From assembly GCA_015227615.1 (NCBI GenBank), contig JAALGZ010000010.1, positions 744,001 to 808,000 on the forward strand: a DNA stretch of 64,000 bases. The letters are read 5' to 3'. Every line of letters starts with the position of its first letter. Within the stretch, counting starts at the first letter, position 1. Positions 11,652 through 23,696 of the stretch are shown here, in pieces. A program made the translations under genes and the position numbers. The stretch is from Labyrinthula sp. Ha. Its lineage: Eukaryota > Sar > Bigyra > Labyrinthulida > Labyrinthulaceae. The notes below the pieces were generated by a model that was not told the origin of the DNA, made no database searches, and worked only from the letters and a program-made list of their open reading frames with translations.

Positions 11652-13147
11652 TTTGTTCTAGAGAAGAATTAATACTATTCTTATAGTTGGAGTTAGTATA
11701 GGAAAAAATATGTAAACAGATTCTTTCATAAATAACTCTGTTTAAGAATAGTTTCTTCTTTAATTCACACTTTTTTACTTTAGCAATGTTTTTTTTGAAT
11801 ATACTTCTGTTTTCACTTAACTGGCATCTCTATTGAAAAACTTCAGTTATAACATTAATGCTCACTCCAACATTTACTGGTACCTATTAATTAAGAGAAT
11901 TGAAATAAATGAAGCCAATTAAATAAGCTGGTATGTTTTACTTACTTTAATAAAAAAAATTCTTGGTAATTACGATTTTTGATTTTGTACGAAAAGTTTA
12001 GATATATTTTGTGGCTTGGAAGAAATTTTTAATTTAACAATTTAACTTACTTAACATAAACTAAATATAGGAGCTTCATAAAGGCATACTCTTAAAATAA
12101 AACTAATCATTGAAGTGGAATACTATTTTTACTACACAAGTGATACTGAGTTTACAGAAAAAAATATAATTCTCCTACATGTTTCTCAATTGACAAGTAT
12201 ATAATGTTCTATCAACAGTATTTGAAAGTTATAAGACGAGATTCAACAATTTTCGTGCTCATTCTTAGTATAGGATTTAACATATATAGTTAAACATTTA
12301 AGAAAAGAGTAACTATATATTTAATATTCTGTTCAAATGTTTTCATTGATTATATCTCTCTTTCGCTCTCAGAGGAAAGAAACACAACATTCAAGTACTT
12401 ACATACCCAATACCTTTAATTTTCAAAGATCAAGAGAAAATGTTATTCCATCATCTAGAATCATTAGTAAAATTTTCTTGATTTATGATATACCTACTGA
12501 AAAAATGGAATCAGCAAAATCTTAGTCACTTCATCTCTAAGAGTTTTTGCACCTGAAAAATGATTTGCACACGACCTAATAAAAGTTTAAATTGACTTTC
12601 TAGTTAAAGTTTTCATTATTAATTCCAAAATCAACACAGAATTAAAAAATGCGTAGAGATTACTTTTTTAACATTAATAGTATACAAAATATTTCTTGAG
12701 AGTACTATACATTGTAAAATTCATATTTTTATTAGCATGAAAAAAATAAAATTAAACTCTTAAGGAGAAAGTGCATTGTCTGAGTTCTGCTTGAGGTAAT
12801 CTAACAAGAATAAATTTAGTGGTAGGATGCTAGAAAACTAATGGACGACAAGAGCTATTCCAAAATGGTTAAACCACAGTAAAATCAAGTGCTGCTTGAA
12901 TTTAAACCATAAAATTTACGAAATCCTAAACATATTTTTCATGCTCTTGACTTATGACTTCAAAGAAATATACTTTATACTTTCATCTTTCTTATCTAAG
13001 CCAAATGAAGAAACGAAAAAAGTTGAATTTATTTTATCAGCTTAATTTGAGCTATTTATGCTTCTGTAAATGTAATCCAAATATGGATTAACTATAAAGA
13101 CCATACTTCTAGAAATTTATCTTTTAAAAAGAAATAATACTTAAAAC
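11652..13147. other. Intergenic, no feature seen
   Basis: Very AT-rich, no convincing ORF or RNA gene. It separates the 3' end of the membrane-protein gene from the convergent SDR gene. Confidence 0.6.
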
Positions 13148-14212
13148 TTAGTTTTTCAGAGTTGAAAAAAATTTAATCCCAAGAGATTCTTCAGAAGTAT
13201 TCCAAACTATCTCTTGATTCTTATTACTCATCGACTTCAATTCTTTTCCTATCAATACTTTTTCTCCTTTAGTAATTACTTTAACAGGAATACCTTTAGT
13301 TTTATGTTCTGGTACAAAAAAATCTCCTCCATCTACATCTTCCCCAAATGACACTTTTATAATTGGCATAGCTCCATCAGCTGGTGATTGAAATTTCAAT
13401 ACTCCTAAAGAATTGACTAAATCTACTAACTTCATATAAAATACAGTTCCCCATCCATAAGTTCCTTCCTTTTGATGTTTAGCTTTGACGCTATCAAAGA
13501 GATTTGTATCACTAACACCTGGTTCAGCAACTACACTTTTTATTTTTGCCTTTAAACTTGTTTCTTGAAGTTTTTTATGTAGCATTAATGCAAAGTTTGT
13601 ATTTGCTAATTTAGTTTGATGATAACGAAGAAAACATGAAATTATTCCATGTCCACCTAAACCTTTTTCAGGGGAGGTTTTGAAATATTTTGCTTCTATT
13701 TTTCCTCCTTGATTTCTTGCTCCAGAGGAGTGTTGAACTATTCTTACATCTTTGCCTTGATCTGCTGCTCTTTTTAAAGTAGGAAGAAGAAGATGTGTAA
13801 GTAAAAAATGACTCAGGTGATTAACTTGCATTTGGATATCAAACCCATCAACTGTTCTTTTATCAGGAAGTGCCATTATACCTGCGTTGTTAATTAGCAC
13901 GTCTAATCCCTCTGTACAAAGTTCTTGTATTCTTTCAGCAGCATTTTTGACAGAATCAAAAGACATTAAGTCACATTCAATGAGTTGAATATCTGTCATA
14001 GTTGAACACTTTTCTTTTTCTTCTTCCAGTTTTCGAACACACTCGTCTGCTCTTTCAGATTTTCTATTTAAGAGCAGAAGTTTCTTTGCATTTTTTCGTA
14101 CAGCACATATTGCTGTGTAAAAACCAGTTCCTGAAGTTGTTCCTGTTATAGCAATAGTTTTTCCTTCAAGAGAAGGTATTGTTTCTAAAAACTCACCGTA
14201 AAGCTCTTTCAT
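13148..14212 (-). CDS. Short-chain dehydrogenase/reductase, copy 1
   Basis: 354-residue NAD(P)-dependent SDR of the retinol-dehydrogenase / WW-oxidoreductase / protochlorophyllide-reductase-like type; substrate unknown. Rossmann motif TGTTSGTG is at 23-30, NNAG at 108-111, active-site Asn in NHLSH (131), catalytic Ser in QHSS (162-163), and YHQTK supplies Tyr197/Lys201. The start is set at the ATG at 14212 because both paralogs start there (MKELY). The frame runs upstream to a TTG with a hydrophobic stretch that would look like a membrane anchor, but no ATG supports it. Codons 1-162 are almost identical in DNA to copy 2 (about 98.8 percent), whereas the rest is far more diverged, implying recent gene conversion. 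The last residues (KFFSTL) match the paralogs, so the gene is full length. Confidence 0.93.
   Translation of the reverse strand: MKELYGEFLETIPSLEGKTIAITGTTSGTGFYTAICAVRKNAKKLLLLNRKSERADECVRKLEEEKEKCSTMTDIQLIECDLMSFDSVKNAAERIQELCTEGLDVLINNAGIMALPDKRTVDGFDIQMQVNHLSHFLLTHLLLPTLKRAADQGKDVRIVQHSSGARNQGGKIEAKYFKTSPEKGLGGHGIISCFLRYHQTKLANTNFALMLHKKLQETSLKAKIKSVVAEPGVSDTNLFDSVKAKHQKEGTYGWGTVFYMKLVDLVNSLGVLKFQSPADGAMPIIKVSFGEDVDGGDFFVPEHKTKGIPVKVITKGEKVLIGKELKSMSNKNQEIVWNTSEESLGIKFFSTLKN
13728..14212 (-). repeat. SDR conversion tract, copy 1
   Basis: 485 bp from the ATG to the QHSS codons, differing at about 6 positions from 20017-20501. Identity ends abruptly at both sides: directly upstream of the ATG and within the ORF. 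Confidence 0.9.
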
Positions 14213-17200
14213 ATTTATTTTGTGCTGTTTTTTTTCGCGTAATTTATCAGCCGTTGAATACGATTTACTATGCCCGGAATTAAAATGGGGCAAAAGAACC
14301 AAAACAAAAAAGTGAAAAATAAAAAAATGGATAAAATGGTCAAAGATATTCAAAACTAAAATTTTGGGGAAATGGAAAAGGAAAGAATCATATTAACCAA
14401 GGCAGTTTGGAAACTAAGTGGTTCTGAAGAAAACTGGAGACTCTTTAATCACTAGAAGGACTTCTCCCACGGAAAGTCTTCAGCTATGAGCTTTGAGACG
14501 TAGTACTTTATTCCTGTACAAGACTGGATGGTGTCAATCTTAAGTAGGTCGGAGGCAGGTTGTTCTTTAAGTGAGTAAACTATGGATGAATGTCAATTAT
14601 CAACTACCCTAAGAATCACTCACGAGTCATGGTTTAAGGTCGCACAGAACAATCTGATGTTAGAGCTAATCAGATCGCAAAAGAAGAAGCCTATTTAATA
14701 CCCTTAAACATGAATGAATCATGCCAAAAAAAGAACAAGTCACACTTCAATACTACATTCTCTCCTTAAATATACTCCCTCGTGCTGCAAAAGAATATAT
14801 TCTCAAACTTTAAAGGCTCACATTTTTTTCTATTATTTAGCCTGGAAACTATACAGCTTCAAACTGATTTGCCAAACGTGTATTTTAATTGGAAGTCTTT
14901 AGCTAGACTCCCTTTAATACCCGGTTTTAGTTTGACCTAATTTGCATGGTACTGAAGATGTTCCAGTTGCATTCGAGATTGTGTCTCAACAACAGGCTAG
15001 AGCTTCTGTTCAGATACCAAACTGTAGAGCTTCAGCAATATGATTAAACCTCATGTACCTATTTCTTTTACCCATATTGTACACTTGACACTTACTAAAT
15101 CTGAAAATACACAATATCTTTACGCAAATCCCCAGAAACATTAAGATTTGATATTATGGAGATAAAAATTGAACCAACTAGGACGTGATCATTGTATCTA
15201 TATCGAAATAAAGTTAAAAGAGACCTTAGGAAAAATTCGGATATGAAGATTATAGTGAGAGAAAGGAAAAGATGCATGAAAATTGTAGAGGTAAATCAAT
15301 AGTAGTAATGAGAGTGCAGGAGGTTAAAGTTCAAGTTAATTGCTTTAACATGGTATAATAATCATCCTCTAAGTTCAAAGTAGTTGCTGAGTCATGATTC
15401 AATGAATGATTTCTAAATTTATGTTCTTGATTACCTCAATAATTTCTAGGCAACGTGTAGAGCAACATTAGACTATGATAAAATAGCATGTAAATATCAA
15501 AGGGAACTCTAAAATTTTACCATGATCGGTTAAAATGGCCTTTACCGAAAAACCAAGCAACCAGCATCGCAAAAGGTGTCCCAGCAAACTTTAGTACAGT
15601 AATATTGTAAGAACTCATATATAGCCCACTTTTTTAGAAGATTTCTTAGTATCAACCTTCATTGGATCGTAATGTTAGCTATATAGAAGAAGATCACTAA
15701 GAAAAAATAACACATAATCTGTAAGTCATCTTTAGGTTAAATATTTCCATTCAGTTTGAATATTGTTAAGAGTGAGAGTTTAAACCATTCTCGCTCTTTG
15801 GTACAAAACGTAGGGAAACTATTGAAACTAGTTATACTTCGAACTCTACTTTCGTAGTAAGTGTGCAACCGGAAATTACTGTTGCTCAAGCATTTAAAAC
15901 AAAGGTAATCTATAAGCCATTAAGATACCGCTCATTATTCCAATTACCCAGTTTGAATATACAGAAAAAAACTCTCTAGTTTAGTACCAACCTTATCGTG
16001 AAGTCCATAATCTATTATGTCAGTAGCCTTGGCAACTCTTCAGCTTACCGAACACGATTTGTTCCTCTTGTATGAATTTTGTTAAGAAAGTAGATCTATT
16101 ACCTCGTATCTGGTTAGGAAAATGTTTCTGAATCCCAAAGGAACGTCTTCCTTACACGTAAATCCTATCAGATTAAGCTAGATTTAGCGTAGGAAGAAAG
16201 CTCAACCACCTTAATTGCGAAAAAAAAGTACAACCAGGACCAAGTGTATTTCTCTTTTGATTGTTTGCACAAGTCAATTAATTTAAATTAACTCTTCAAC
16301 TGCTCTTTAGTACTATATGGATTCAATTTAACCATGATGCTTAGCCTAAGTCCCATAATTAGGTGTTCATGATCATGTTAATGACTAGGTGATTGACTCC
16401 ATTTTCAATAAATTTTCTTTGATTTACACATTTAGAACTATACAGAGAGAAATCTTTAAGTTTAAAATTTAAATATATTCACTACAAAGCCCCGTCAAAC
16501 CATCTTGCGAATGTGCTGTATATTCAACAAAAAGCAAACAACAGGAAACTTGGTCCATAGCGAAGAATGTATATTCTTTCCAGAAATAAAAGTATAAACA
16601 AACTAGGGTACCATATAAAACAAAGTACAGACTTTAACATATGATCTGTTTGAATTATACTATTGACAAGTAATAATAACAGAGATTAGTAAACAGTAAT
16701 ATATGGGATTAAGTTGTATGATTCGGTTCTCAAGACATATTCTCAAGACTCTCAATTCTATATAGAACGATTTTCTACACGTCCCGCTTACACAGAATTG
16801 TTATGCTTTCTAAAACTTGATGTGGTTACCTAATAACCATCCGGGTTTGTTTGTTTCCGGATTCAGATGCTCCTCCTGGTCTGATTTGGTTAGATCAATT
16901 TCCCAAAAACAAATTTTACCATGATTCTCCCCAATCATCCATGAACAGGATCGCTGCTGCATCACACTTAGACAAAATGCAAAGGGGACTGGGAACAGAG
17001 CGAAGTGCGCCTCAAGGTACCAACTAAGCAGCAACATTTAAAAGGGAATATTGAAGTATGTTCTTCTACTTTATGGAATTTTATCAACTTCCGTTCTTAA
17101 CCAAAATTTATCCTTGAACTTTGACTTGGCGTACATCTTTAGAAACTGACCCATGACTGCGCTCGATGAAGATGGAGTTACCTGTTTTGCCACAACTAGG

Positions 17201-19436
17201 ATATGGATATGTTTAATTGTGCACAACAGTTGATAAATGCAATTTTGTCACAAGAAGATTGAAGTTTTAAGAGCATCAATTTCGAGCAAATAAATTAAGA
17301 TGTAGATTTCTGCTGAAATTAAAGTTTGAAACTTAAGGGCCTTGAAAATAACAAGAAACACTTTATAGCTAAGTCAAAAAGTTATCCTCTTTTTTCTGCA
17401 GGAAAATGTCTCTTTAAATTATTTTTATTTCCCTTTATGAATCTTGTTCTTCTGTTTCTGCTTCTTTGCTAATAAATCCATTCAGAAATATCCTTTTTTT
17501 TTCTCATTTAAAATTAACAATTCTCAAAAAAAATGCAATATAATATTCTTCTTCCGGAAGTAATCTATAACCATCTTGCTATATTGCCATCGTTTTTTTA
17601 TTTCCATAATAAATGGTCTGTTTAAGCAATCGATTTTTAATTTTGTAAAGCTCTTTGGGTGAAACATCAATTTTAAAGTTGGATTGATATAGCACTTGGT
17701 TTTATTTGTTGATCCAAAATTTCCTCTTAGAGATTTCTAGGAAATAGGTGGCTACGTTTTTGCCACTCTATATTATTTTTCTAATTAAACATTCTATATA
17801 TCGTTACAGCAATTCGAGAAACATGGGGATTTGTAGCAATAAAATAATTTTTATTGCAATGCAGAGCCGAGTAGTTTTCTGATTCATATTCTTCACTTTA
17901 CAAATTGAACATAAGAACGTTCAACATAATAATTAAAAACTACAATATTAGCATAATTGGTAATAACCTTGGAGAATAACACTACTTGTGTAGAAATCTA
18001 AAGATGAATCAGTTATTCTTGTTCATATTGTTTTCCGTCATCAAATACATGAAGATTATTCAAAGCATCCAGTAAAATTCCGTATATTAGATAATCTATA
18101 AAAAATTCTTGACGCCAAGATCTCGACAAGTTCTTTTTTGTATTTCAATTGTTTTTTTGTTTGTGATACCAATTCTCTCAGATTTTGGTGAGCATATATA
18201 CGTAGTTGTAATAAGACAATCCTAAGAGGTTCGTTTTAAACAAAATGTAACACATATGGGGAGGAAAGTGAAATAAGAATAAAAAAAAAATGTTTGACCT
18301 AGAGTATACCAGCTCCGGGGATTAAATTACTGAAGTATTAAAAAAAAAGGTTTGGTGGATAGAAAAAAGGTAAACCATAATAGAAATAGAGCTAATAAAG
18401 GCAAGTAGAATAAACAGCAAAATAGCTCATTACGGCAGTCCAGAAGCTAAATCTAAAAATATAAATATAAACTAGTTTAAAACCTTATCACTTTTACTTT
18501 CCTCTAGGCTTGGTATATTAGAGGTTGATAATATTTTCTGTTATGTCATCACTCTTAAACCATGTCTTCGAGTTAGCGAGTATCATGTGTAAGGAGGTCA
18601 TGTTTCCTTCTATAGATAATGGGTGTATATATGCATATACGATTAGAGAAAGAATATAATACTCTAAAATTTCTGTAACATGGTTAACGAGATTCTCGTC
18701 TTCAAGCAGTGGCAAACGAGGTTCAATGCATAATTAGGATCTCTTACAAAAACAGCACGGAGAACTATGAGCTAGAAGCGCTTGCGAGGAACGTAATTGG
18801 TGTGTATGATGTTTTATTGTTGAGTTGGGTAATTCTCTAGGACGTTAATAGTAGTTGCCCTAGAGAATACAGCTGCATGAATATCTGGACTATTATAAGA
18901 GCATATATGAGTCGATTGAAAGAATAAAGAAACTTTAAGGCAATGTACCAATATTCCGCCTTCTCTTTCCAGACATAGACTTAATAGTCACCTTAATTCT
19001 GCCTCTGCACTTTAAATAGAGCGCGACAGGAGATTACCTAATTACTGATTATTATTTTCCTGCAAAATCAATGTAACGTAGTAATATGTAGATGAAGCTG
19101 TTCTGTGCTAGGAACCTAGTAACGTGATAATAATTAAGAGTACCTTGTCGCTGCAAGAGTGAAGAAATAAGTCGCTATCCTGCAACATGAAATCTTGGGT
19201 TGTCTTAATAAAATTACCGAAGAATTAACCTAATGAAAACATCTTAACTCTAATAGTGGTATAACAATTTGCTTTTATTGTTTGGCTCTCTGTTGATTAA
19301 GAAACATAATGTTCTTTTAAAGAATGAGGCATCAAGAAGACAGCTCATATTGACAATTCTCATATGATAAAAACTAGTGAATAAATACTTTTAGTTAAGA
19401 GTTCATTATGATGGAAGCTCATTAATAAATAAAAAA
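14213..19436. other. Gene-poor stretch with weak coding-like patches
   Basis: No confident gene. A patch at about 14372-14700 (+) has higher GC and coding-like composition but no recognisable family. A 75-codon frame at 16810-17037 (-) contains GENHGKICFWEID, reminiscent of one WD40 blade; no adjacent blades were found. The remainder is AT-rich without visible structure. Confidence 0.5.
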
Positions 19437-20501
19437 TCACGAACTTAAGGTAGAAAAAAACTTAATGCGCAAGGCAGTTTCAGAAAAGTTCCAAACTTTC
19501 GTTTGGTTCTCAACACTCAAAGTCTTGTCTTCCTTTCCTTTCAAAACTTTTTTTGCTTGACTAATTATTTTCATTGGAAGACCATAAGATTCATTTTCAG
19601 GAGCAAAAAAGTCTCCTCCATCCACATCTGTCCCGAAAGATGCTTGGATCAAGGGCATTGCTCCATCAGCAGGAGATTGAATGGTCATAACACCTAATTT
19701 TTCAAGAATAGCAAAAGATCTCAGCATAAAAAAAATACCCCATCCATAACTACCATTTTTCTTATGTGCATTTTTTAAATTTTCCCCTAACTCTGTCGAA
19801 CTTAGACCTGGATCAACAACTAAACTTTTCACTTTTCCCTTTAAATGAGTCTGTTGGATGTTCTTATGCAATATCATTGCAAAGTTTGCTGTTGCTAACT
19901 TAGTCAGATTATAGCGACTAAGACAAGCTTTAATTCCATCTCCACCAAGTTCTTTCTCTGGTGTAACTTTAAAGTATTGTTCATCTATCAAAGATGAGTT
20001 TTTTCTTACAACCGAAGAGTGTTGAACTATTCTTACATCTTTACCTTGATCCACTGCTCTTTTTAAAGTAGGAAGAAGAAGATGTGTAAGTAAAAAATGA
20101 CTCAGGTGATTAACTTGCATTTGGATATCAAACCCATCAACTGTTCTCTTATCAGGAAGTGCCATTATACCTGCGTTGTTAATTAGCACGTCTAATCCCT
20201 CTGTACAAAGTTCTTGTATTCTTTCAGCAGCATTTTTGACAGACTCAAAAGACATTAAGTCACATTCAATGAGTTGAATATCTGTCATAGTTGAACACTT
20301 TTCTTTTTCTTCTTCCAGTTTTCGAACACACTCATCTGCTCTTTCAGATTTTCTATTTAAGAGCAGAAGTTTCTTTGCATTTTTTCGTACAGCACATATT
20401 GCTGTGTAAAAACCAGTTCCTGAAGTTGTTCCTGTTATAGCAATAGTTTTTCCTTCAAGAGAAGGTATTGTTTCTAAAAACTCACCGTAAAGCTCTTTCA
20501 T
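19437..20501 (-). CDS. Short-chain dehydrogenase/reductase, copy 2
   Basis: 354 residues, single exon, same family as copy 1. TGTTSGTG (23-30), NNAG (108-111), NHLSH (131), QHSS (162-163) and YNLTK (Tyr197, Lys201) make up the complete SDR cofactor and catalytic set, so the enzyme should be active; the substrate is unknown. It ends with TGA at the position where the paralogs end with TAA, showing that TGA is a normal stop here. It shares an almost identical first 485 bp with copy 1 but differs strongly after QHSS. It is divergently arranged with copy 3 across 586 bp, so the two may share regulatory sequence. Confidence 0.93.
   Translation of the reverse strand: MKELYGEFLETIPSLEGKTIAITGTTSGTGFYTAICAVRKNAKKLLLLNRKSERADECVRKLEEEKEKCSTMTDIQLIECDLMSFESVKNAAERIQELCTEGLDVLINNAGIMALPDKRTVDGFDIQMQVNHLSHFLLTHLLLPTLKRAVDQGKDVRIVQHSSVVRKNSSLIDEQYFKVTPEKELGGDGIKACLSRYNLTKLATANFAMILHKNIQQTHLKGKVKSLVVDPGLSSTELGENLKNAHKKNGSYGWGIFFMLRSFAILEKLGVMTIQSPADGAMPLIQASFGTDVDGGDFFAPENESYGLPMKIISQAKKVLKGKEDKTLSVENQTKVWNFSETALRIKFFSTLSS
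20017..20501 (-). repeat. SDR conversion tract, copy 2
   Basis: Partner of 13728-14212, same length and same boundaries. Only two amino-acid differences fall inside it (Asp/Glu86, Ala/Val150). Confidence 0.9.
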
Positions 20502-21087
20502 TCTCTATGTAAGTTATTAAAAACTGGGAATACTTGAGAATAGAACTTTTTGAAGGATGAATATAGCACGAGATAGAATACAATGTTCCAAAATAAAGTT
20601 TTTTATTTAAGAGGAAAGTGCCAAAAGTAGCAGATTTATTTGGAAGGGATTACGCTTTTAGTTTTTTTTTTCGTATACCGATATTTTGGTTTGTTTTGTA
20701 AATTGTTCTTTATTCCAGGTTGAATACACACTATTTATTTCAAAAGAACTTTATACAGTATTATTTCAGTACATATGTTACGAAAATATTCAGATTTTGT
20801 TCTAGTTCCATTTTTTATGTGTATAAAATCCAATATTAAAATAACCGTATTCCAATATTGAAGAAATATCCCCGGTTTTTTAAACAATTATTCCCAGTAT
20901 AAAACATATGTCGTTTTACATGAAAACTGTTTGTAAAATATAATTATTATACACCAAAAAATAAAAGTAAAGAATATTTTCAATATAAGAATTAAAATCA
21001 CGAAACTTTTCGAAATATTATTCAATAATAGATTACATCAACGTCTTTGAAGACTAGTGAGTTCTTGTATTTGAATTAGTTTAAGAA
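20502..21087. promoter_or_regulatory. Divergent upstream region of two SDR genes
   Basis: 586 bp between divergent ATGs, very AT-rich with T and A tracts. It must hold both 5' UTRs and promoters. No CAAAAC element was found at -33 to -36 on either side. Confidence 0.5.
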
Positions 21088-22149
21088 ATGAAAGAACTTT
21101 ATAACGAGTTTTTGGAAACAATACCATCTCTTGAAGAAAAAGCAGTTGCTATAACAGGAACAACTTCAGGTACAGGATTTTACATCGCACTAAGCGCTGT
21201 GATTAAGAATGCACACAAAGTATTTTTGCTCAATAGAAAATCTGAGAGAGCTGAAGATAGTTTAAGGAAACTCAAAGAAGAAAAAGAAAAAAGAGAAAGC
21301 TTAACAGAACTTATTCCTATCGAGTGTGATTTAATGTCCTTTGATTCTGTTAGAAAAGCAGCCCAACAAGTAAATTTACAAACTAGTCAGGGATTGGATG
21401 TTTTGATAAATAATGCAGGAATTTGTAGCTTACCTGATAAAAGAACAAAAGATGGGTTCGATATTCAGATACAAGTTAATCACTTGAGTCATGTTCTTTT
21501 AACACATCTTCTTCTTCCATCACTTGAAAAATCTGCAAATCAAAAAGGAGAGGCAAGAATAGTACAGCATTCCTCTATGGAGAGGTTTAGAGCAGGATCT
21601 ATTAAATCTAAATACTTTAAGATTTCTCCAGAGAAAGGTCTTGGTGGGGATGGAATATTTGCATGCAGAGCTCGTTATCAGATGACCAAACTTGCTGCTA
21701 CAACATTTGCAATGATATTACACAAGAAGATTGACCAAACTAGTTTGAAAGGAAAGTTGAAGAGTATAGTTGCAGAACCAGGTGCAAGTGAGACAGATTT
21801 AAATGTGAATTTGAAAAAGGCACATCAGGAAAATGGGAGTTATGGATGTGGAGCAAAGTTGTTAATGGGTATTGTTGAGGTAGTTAAATTAGGGTTTATG
21901 ACTTTTCAATCTTCCGCAGATGGAGCAATGACATTGATTCAAGCTGGGTTTGGAAGTGATGTAGACGGAGGCGATTTTTTTGTTCCAAAATATGGATCTC
22001 ATGGTCTACCACTTAAAGTAATTAGTAAAGCTGAAAAAGTATTGAAAGGAAAGGAGAAGAAGACAATGAGTGTTGATAACCAGGAAAAGATTTGGAAAGC
22101 ATCTGAGGAAGCTCTTGGAATTGAATTCTTTTCCACATTAATTGAATAA
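21088..22149 (+). CDS. Short-chain dehydrogenase/reductase, copy 3
   Basis: 353 residues, single exon. It has the same MKELY start and FFSTL end as copies 1 and 2 but is much more diverged over the whole length and shows no conversion block. TGTTSGTG (23-30), NNAG, NHLSH, QHSS and YQMTK (Tyr and Lys of the catalytic set) are all present, so it is probably a functional oxidoreductase of unknown substrate. It is transcribed divergently from copy 2. Its uniform divergence provides an internal control for the tract shared by copies 1 and 2. Confidence 0.93.
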   Translation: MKELYNEFLETIPSLEEKAVAITGTTSGTGFYIALSAVIKNAHKVFLLNRKSERAEDSLRKLKEEKEKRESLTELIPIECDLMSFDSVRKAAQQVNLQTSQGLDVLINNAGICSLPDKRTKDGFDIQIQVNHLSHVLLTHLLLPSLEKSANQKGEARIVQHSSMERFRAGSIKSKYFKISPEKGLGGDGIFACRARYQMTKLAATTFAMILHKKIDQTSLKGKLKSIVAEPGASETDLNVNLKKAHQENGSYGCGAKLLMGIVEVVKLGFMTFQSSADGAMTLIQAGFGSDVDGGDFFVPKYGSHGLPLKVISKAEKVLKGKEKKTMSVDNQEKIWKASEEALGIEFFSTLIE

Positions 22150-23696
22150 AACTTTGGTAACTAGATACAAATGACAACTCAATGCTCTCTACTGATAATG
22201 GTTTTTCCCCTTCATTACATCAAATCCGTTTCCTATTATGTAAATTATCTATCTGCTGCTTTATATTATAGAAAGGATTCATTGTCAGTGACTAGACAAG
22301 TATGTAGGTAGTTTCTAGGGAGCAATTTCTTTATCAGATGAAGCTATCAACTCTTCTGAAAATATTAATTATCTCTCATCAGGTTAATAGTATTGTAAAA
22401 AAAGTTTAGAACAAATTTGACGAAATCTCAATTTTAGTTAAGTTCTTCTATTTTATTTATTTTCTTGAAATCAAAGAAAAACAGGATTCCTTTGATTTAG
22501 CAGTTTCTAGTCAGGAAGTTAATTGCTAATCTAAAACAGGTACATCCAGTTTCCCGCAGGATACTAATACAGAATAATAAATAAATTTTTTTCTAACCTC
22601 TTAGAATACTTTAATAACATAATTAATCCAACCCTAAAGATTCAATTGACAAAACATGAAAATCTACTGTTTTGGAAAATAGTGAAATAAACTTATTTTG
22701 GAATAATATAGCACGTTCTTTTCATCTATATCTAATTCTGATAACCAGTGTTTTGTATACTGTCGTATTCCTTGTACTTCAAAGGAAGACTCGATTGCTC
22801 TATATTATTACATCAAGTTTCAAATACCGTTCTCATAATGTATGTTACACCTATGAATTTTATTAAACAGCATAATTTACATTAATATCATAGATATTCC
22901 CTACAGGTACATGACCAAGCTTTGTGCCGTGCAAGCCATGCGTAACGGCCATAGCTGTTTTTTTTCTTCCGCTACGGCAAGCTTTTGACTTAATATAATA
23001 ACCATAAAGTCAATTAATATTGCGGAAACACAAGTGGTTTAATTTGCTTTCGCTATTTACGCTAATAGTGGATTTCATTAATTTTATGAGTTATGAGCTC
23101 TTATTACAGAGTGATGATCAAATTAAATTTCTTCATATTATTAACTTCATGAAGTCCCTAAATGAAGGAACATATCTTCAATATATACCTCTACTTGTTT
23201 CTTCACAAAGCCAAGATTTCTACAGATCTCATATTCAATCCATTAATCATTTTACAATTATTACCTCTAGTTTATCAGGAAAACCTCACTTGTTTCATCT
23301 TTTCATAAATCTCTTTTTTCTTCCTAGGGCTTCTTTCCTAATTCTATATCTTTATCCTGTCTGTTGTCTATTTTCATATTTTCTAATATTTCTGCTGCAT
23401 CCTTATTCATTTTTTTGTCGTTAACTACTTCTAATCAATCTACCGTTGTTTCCATCTTTATCCATATCAAGTTTAGCAACCTGGCCATATCGGTTCTAGA
23501 GGCTACAATACCAAATTTTTTATCCAATTCTGCCTCTAAAAGCGGTTACTCTCAAAATACTAAGAACGAAAATGGATATTTCTTTGAAAATATCTAGAGA
23601 AGATTTGTAGATGTGCAAGAAAGGAGTAGTCTATACTTATTAGGTGAAATGAGCTGTTTTTGGTACTTTTCAATAATGAAAAGTAATAAAAACACA
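22150..23696. other. Intergenic, with one GC-rich island
   Basis: No supported gene. The open frame at 23020-23424 (134 codons, Leu/Phe/Ser-rich) begins with a non-ATG codon and is borderline for chance. The only notable element is the GC-rich inverted repeat at 22912-22989. Confidence 0.5.
22912..22989. repeat. GC-rich imperfect inverted repeat
   Basis: The left arm AAGCTTTGTGCCGTGC and the right arm (GCTACGGCAAGCTT) can pair through AAGCTT and GCCGT with a short bulge. The interval is much richer in GC than the surrounding DNA and includes a T8 run. It could be a structured RNA gene or a small element remnant; neither is established. Confidence 0.4.

Noticed and set aside
14213-14353. N-terminal hydrophobic extension of SDR copy 1 that would act as a membrane anchor
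   Set aside because: It starts only at a TTG; all three paralogs share the MKELY start, and the identity block begins there.
14372-14700. GC-richer, coding-like patch upstream of SDR copy 1
   Set aside because: No family could be recognised, and interruptions make a current gene unlikely; mentioned only as a possible relic.
23020-23424. 134-codon Leu/Phe/Ser-rich frame
   Set aside because: Non-ATG start, borderline chance length, no recognisable domain and no conserved neighbour.
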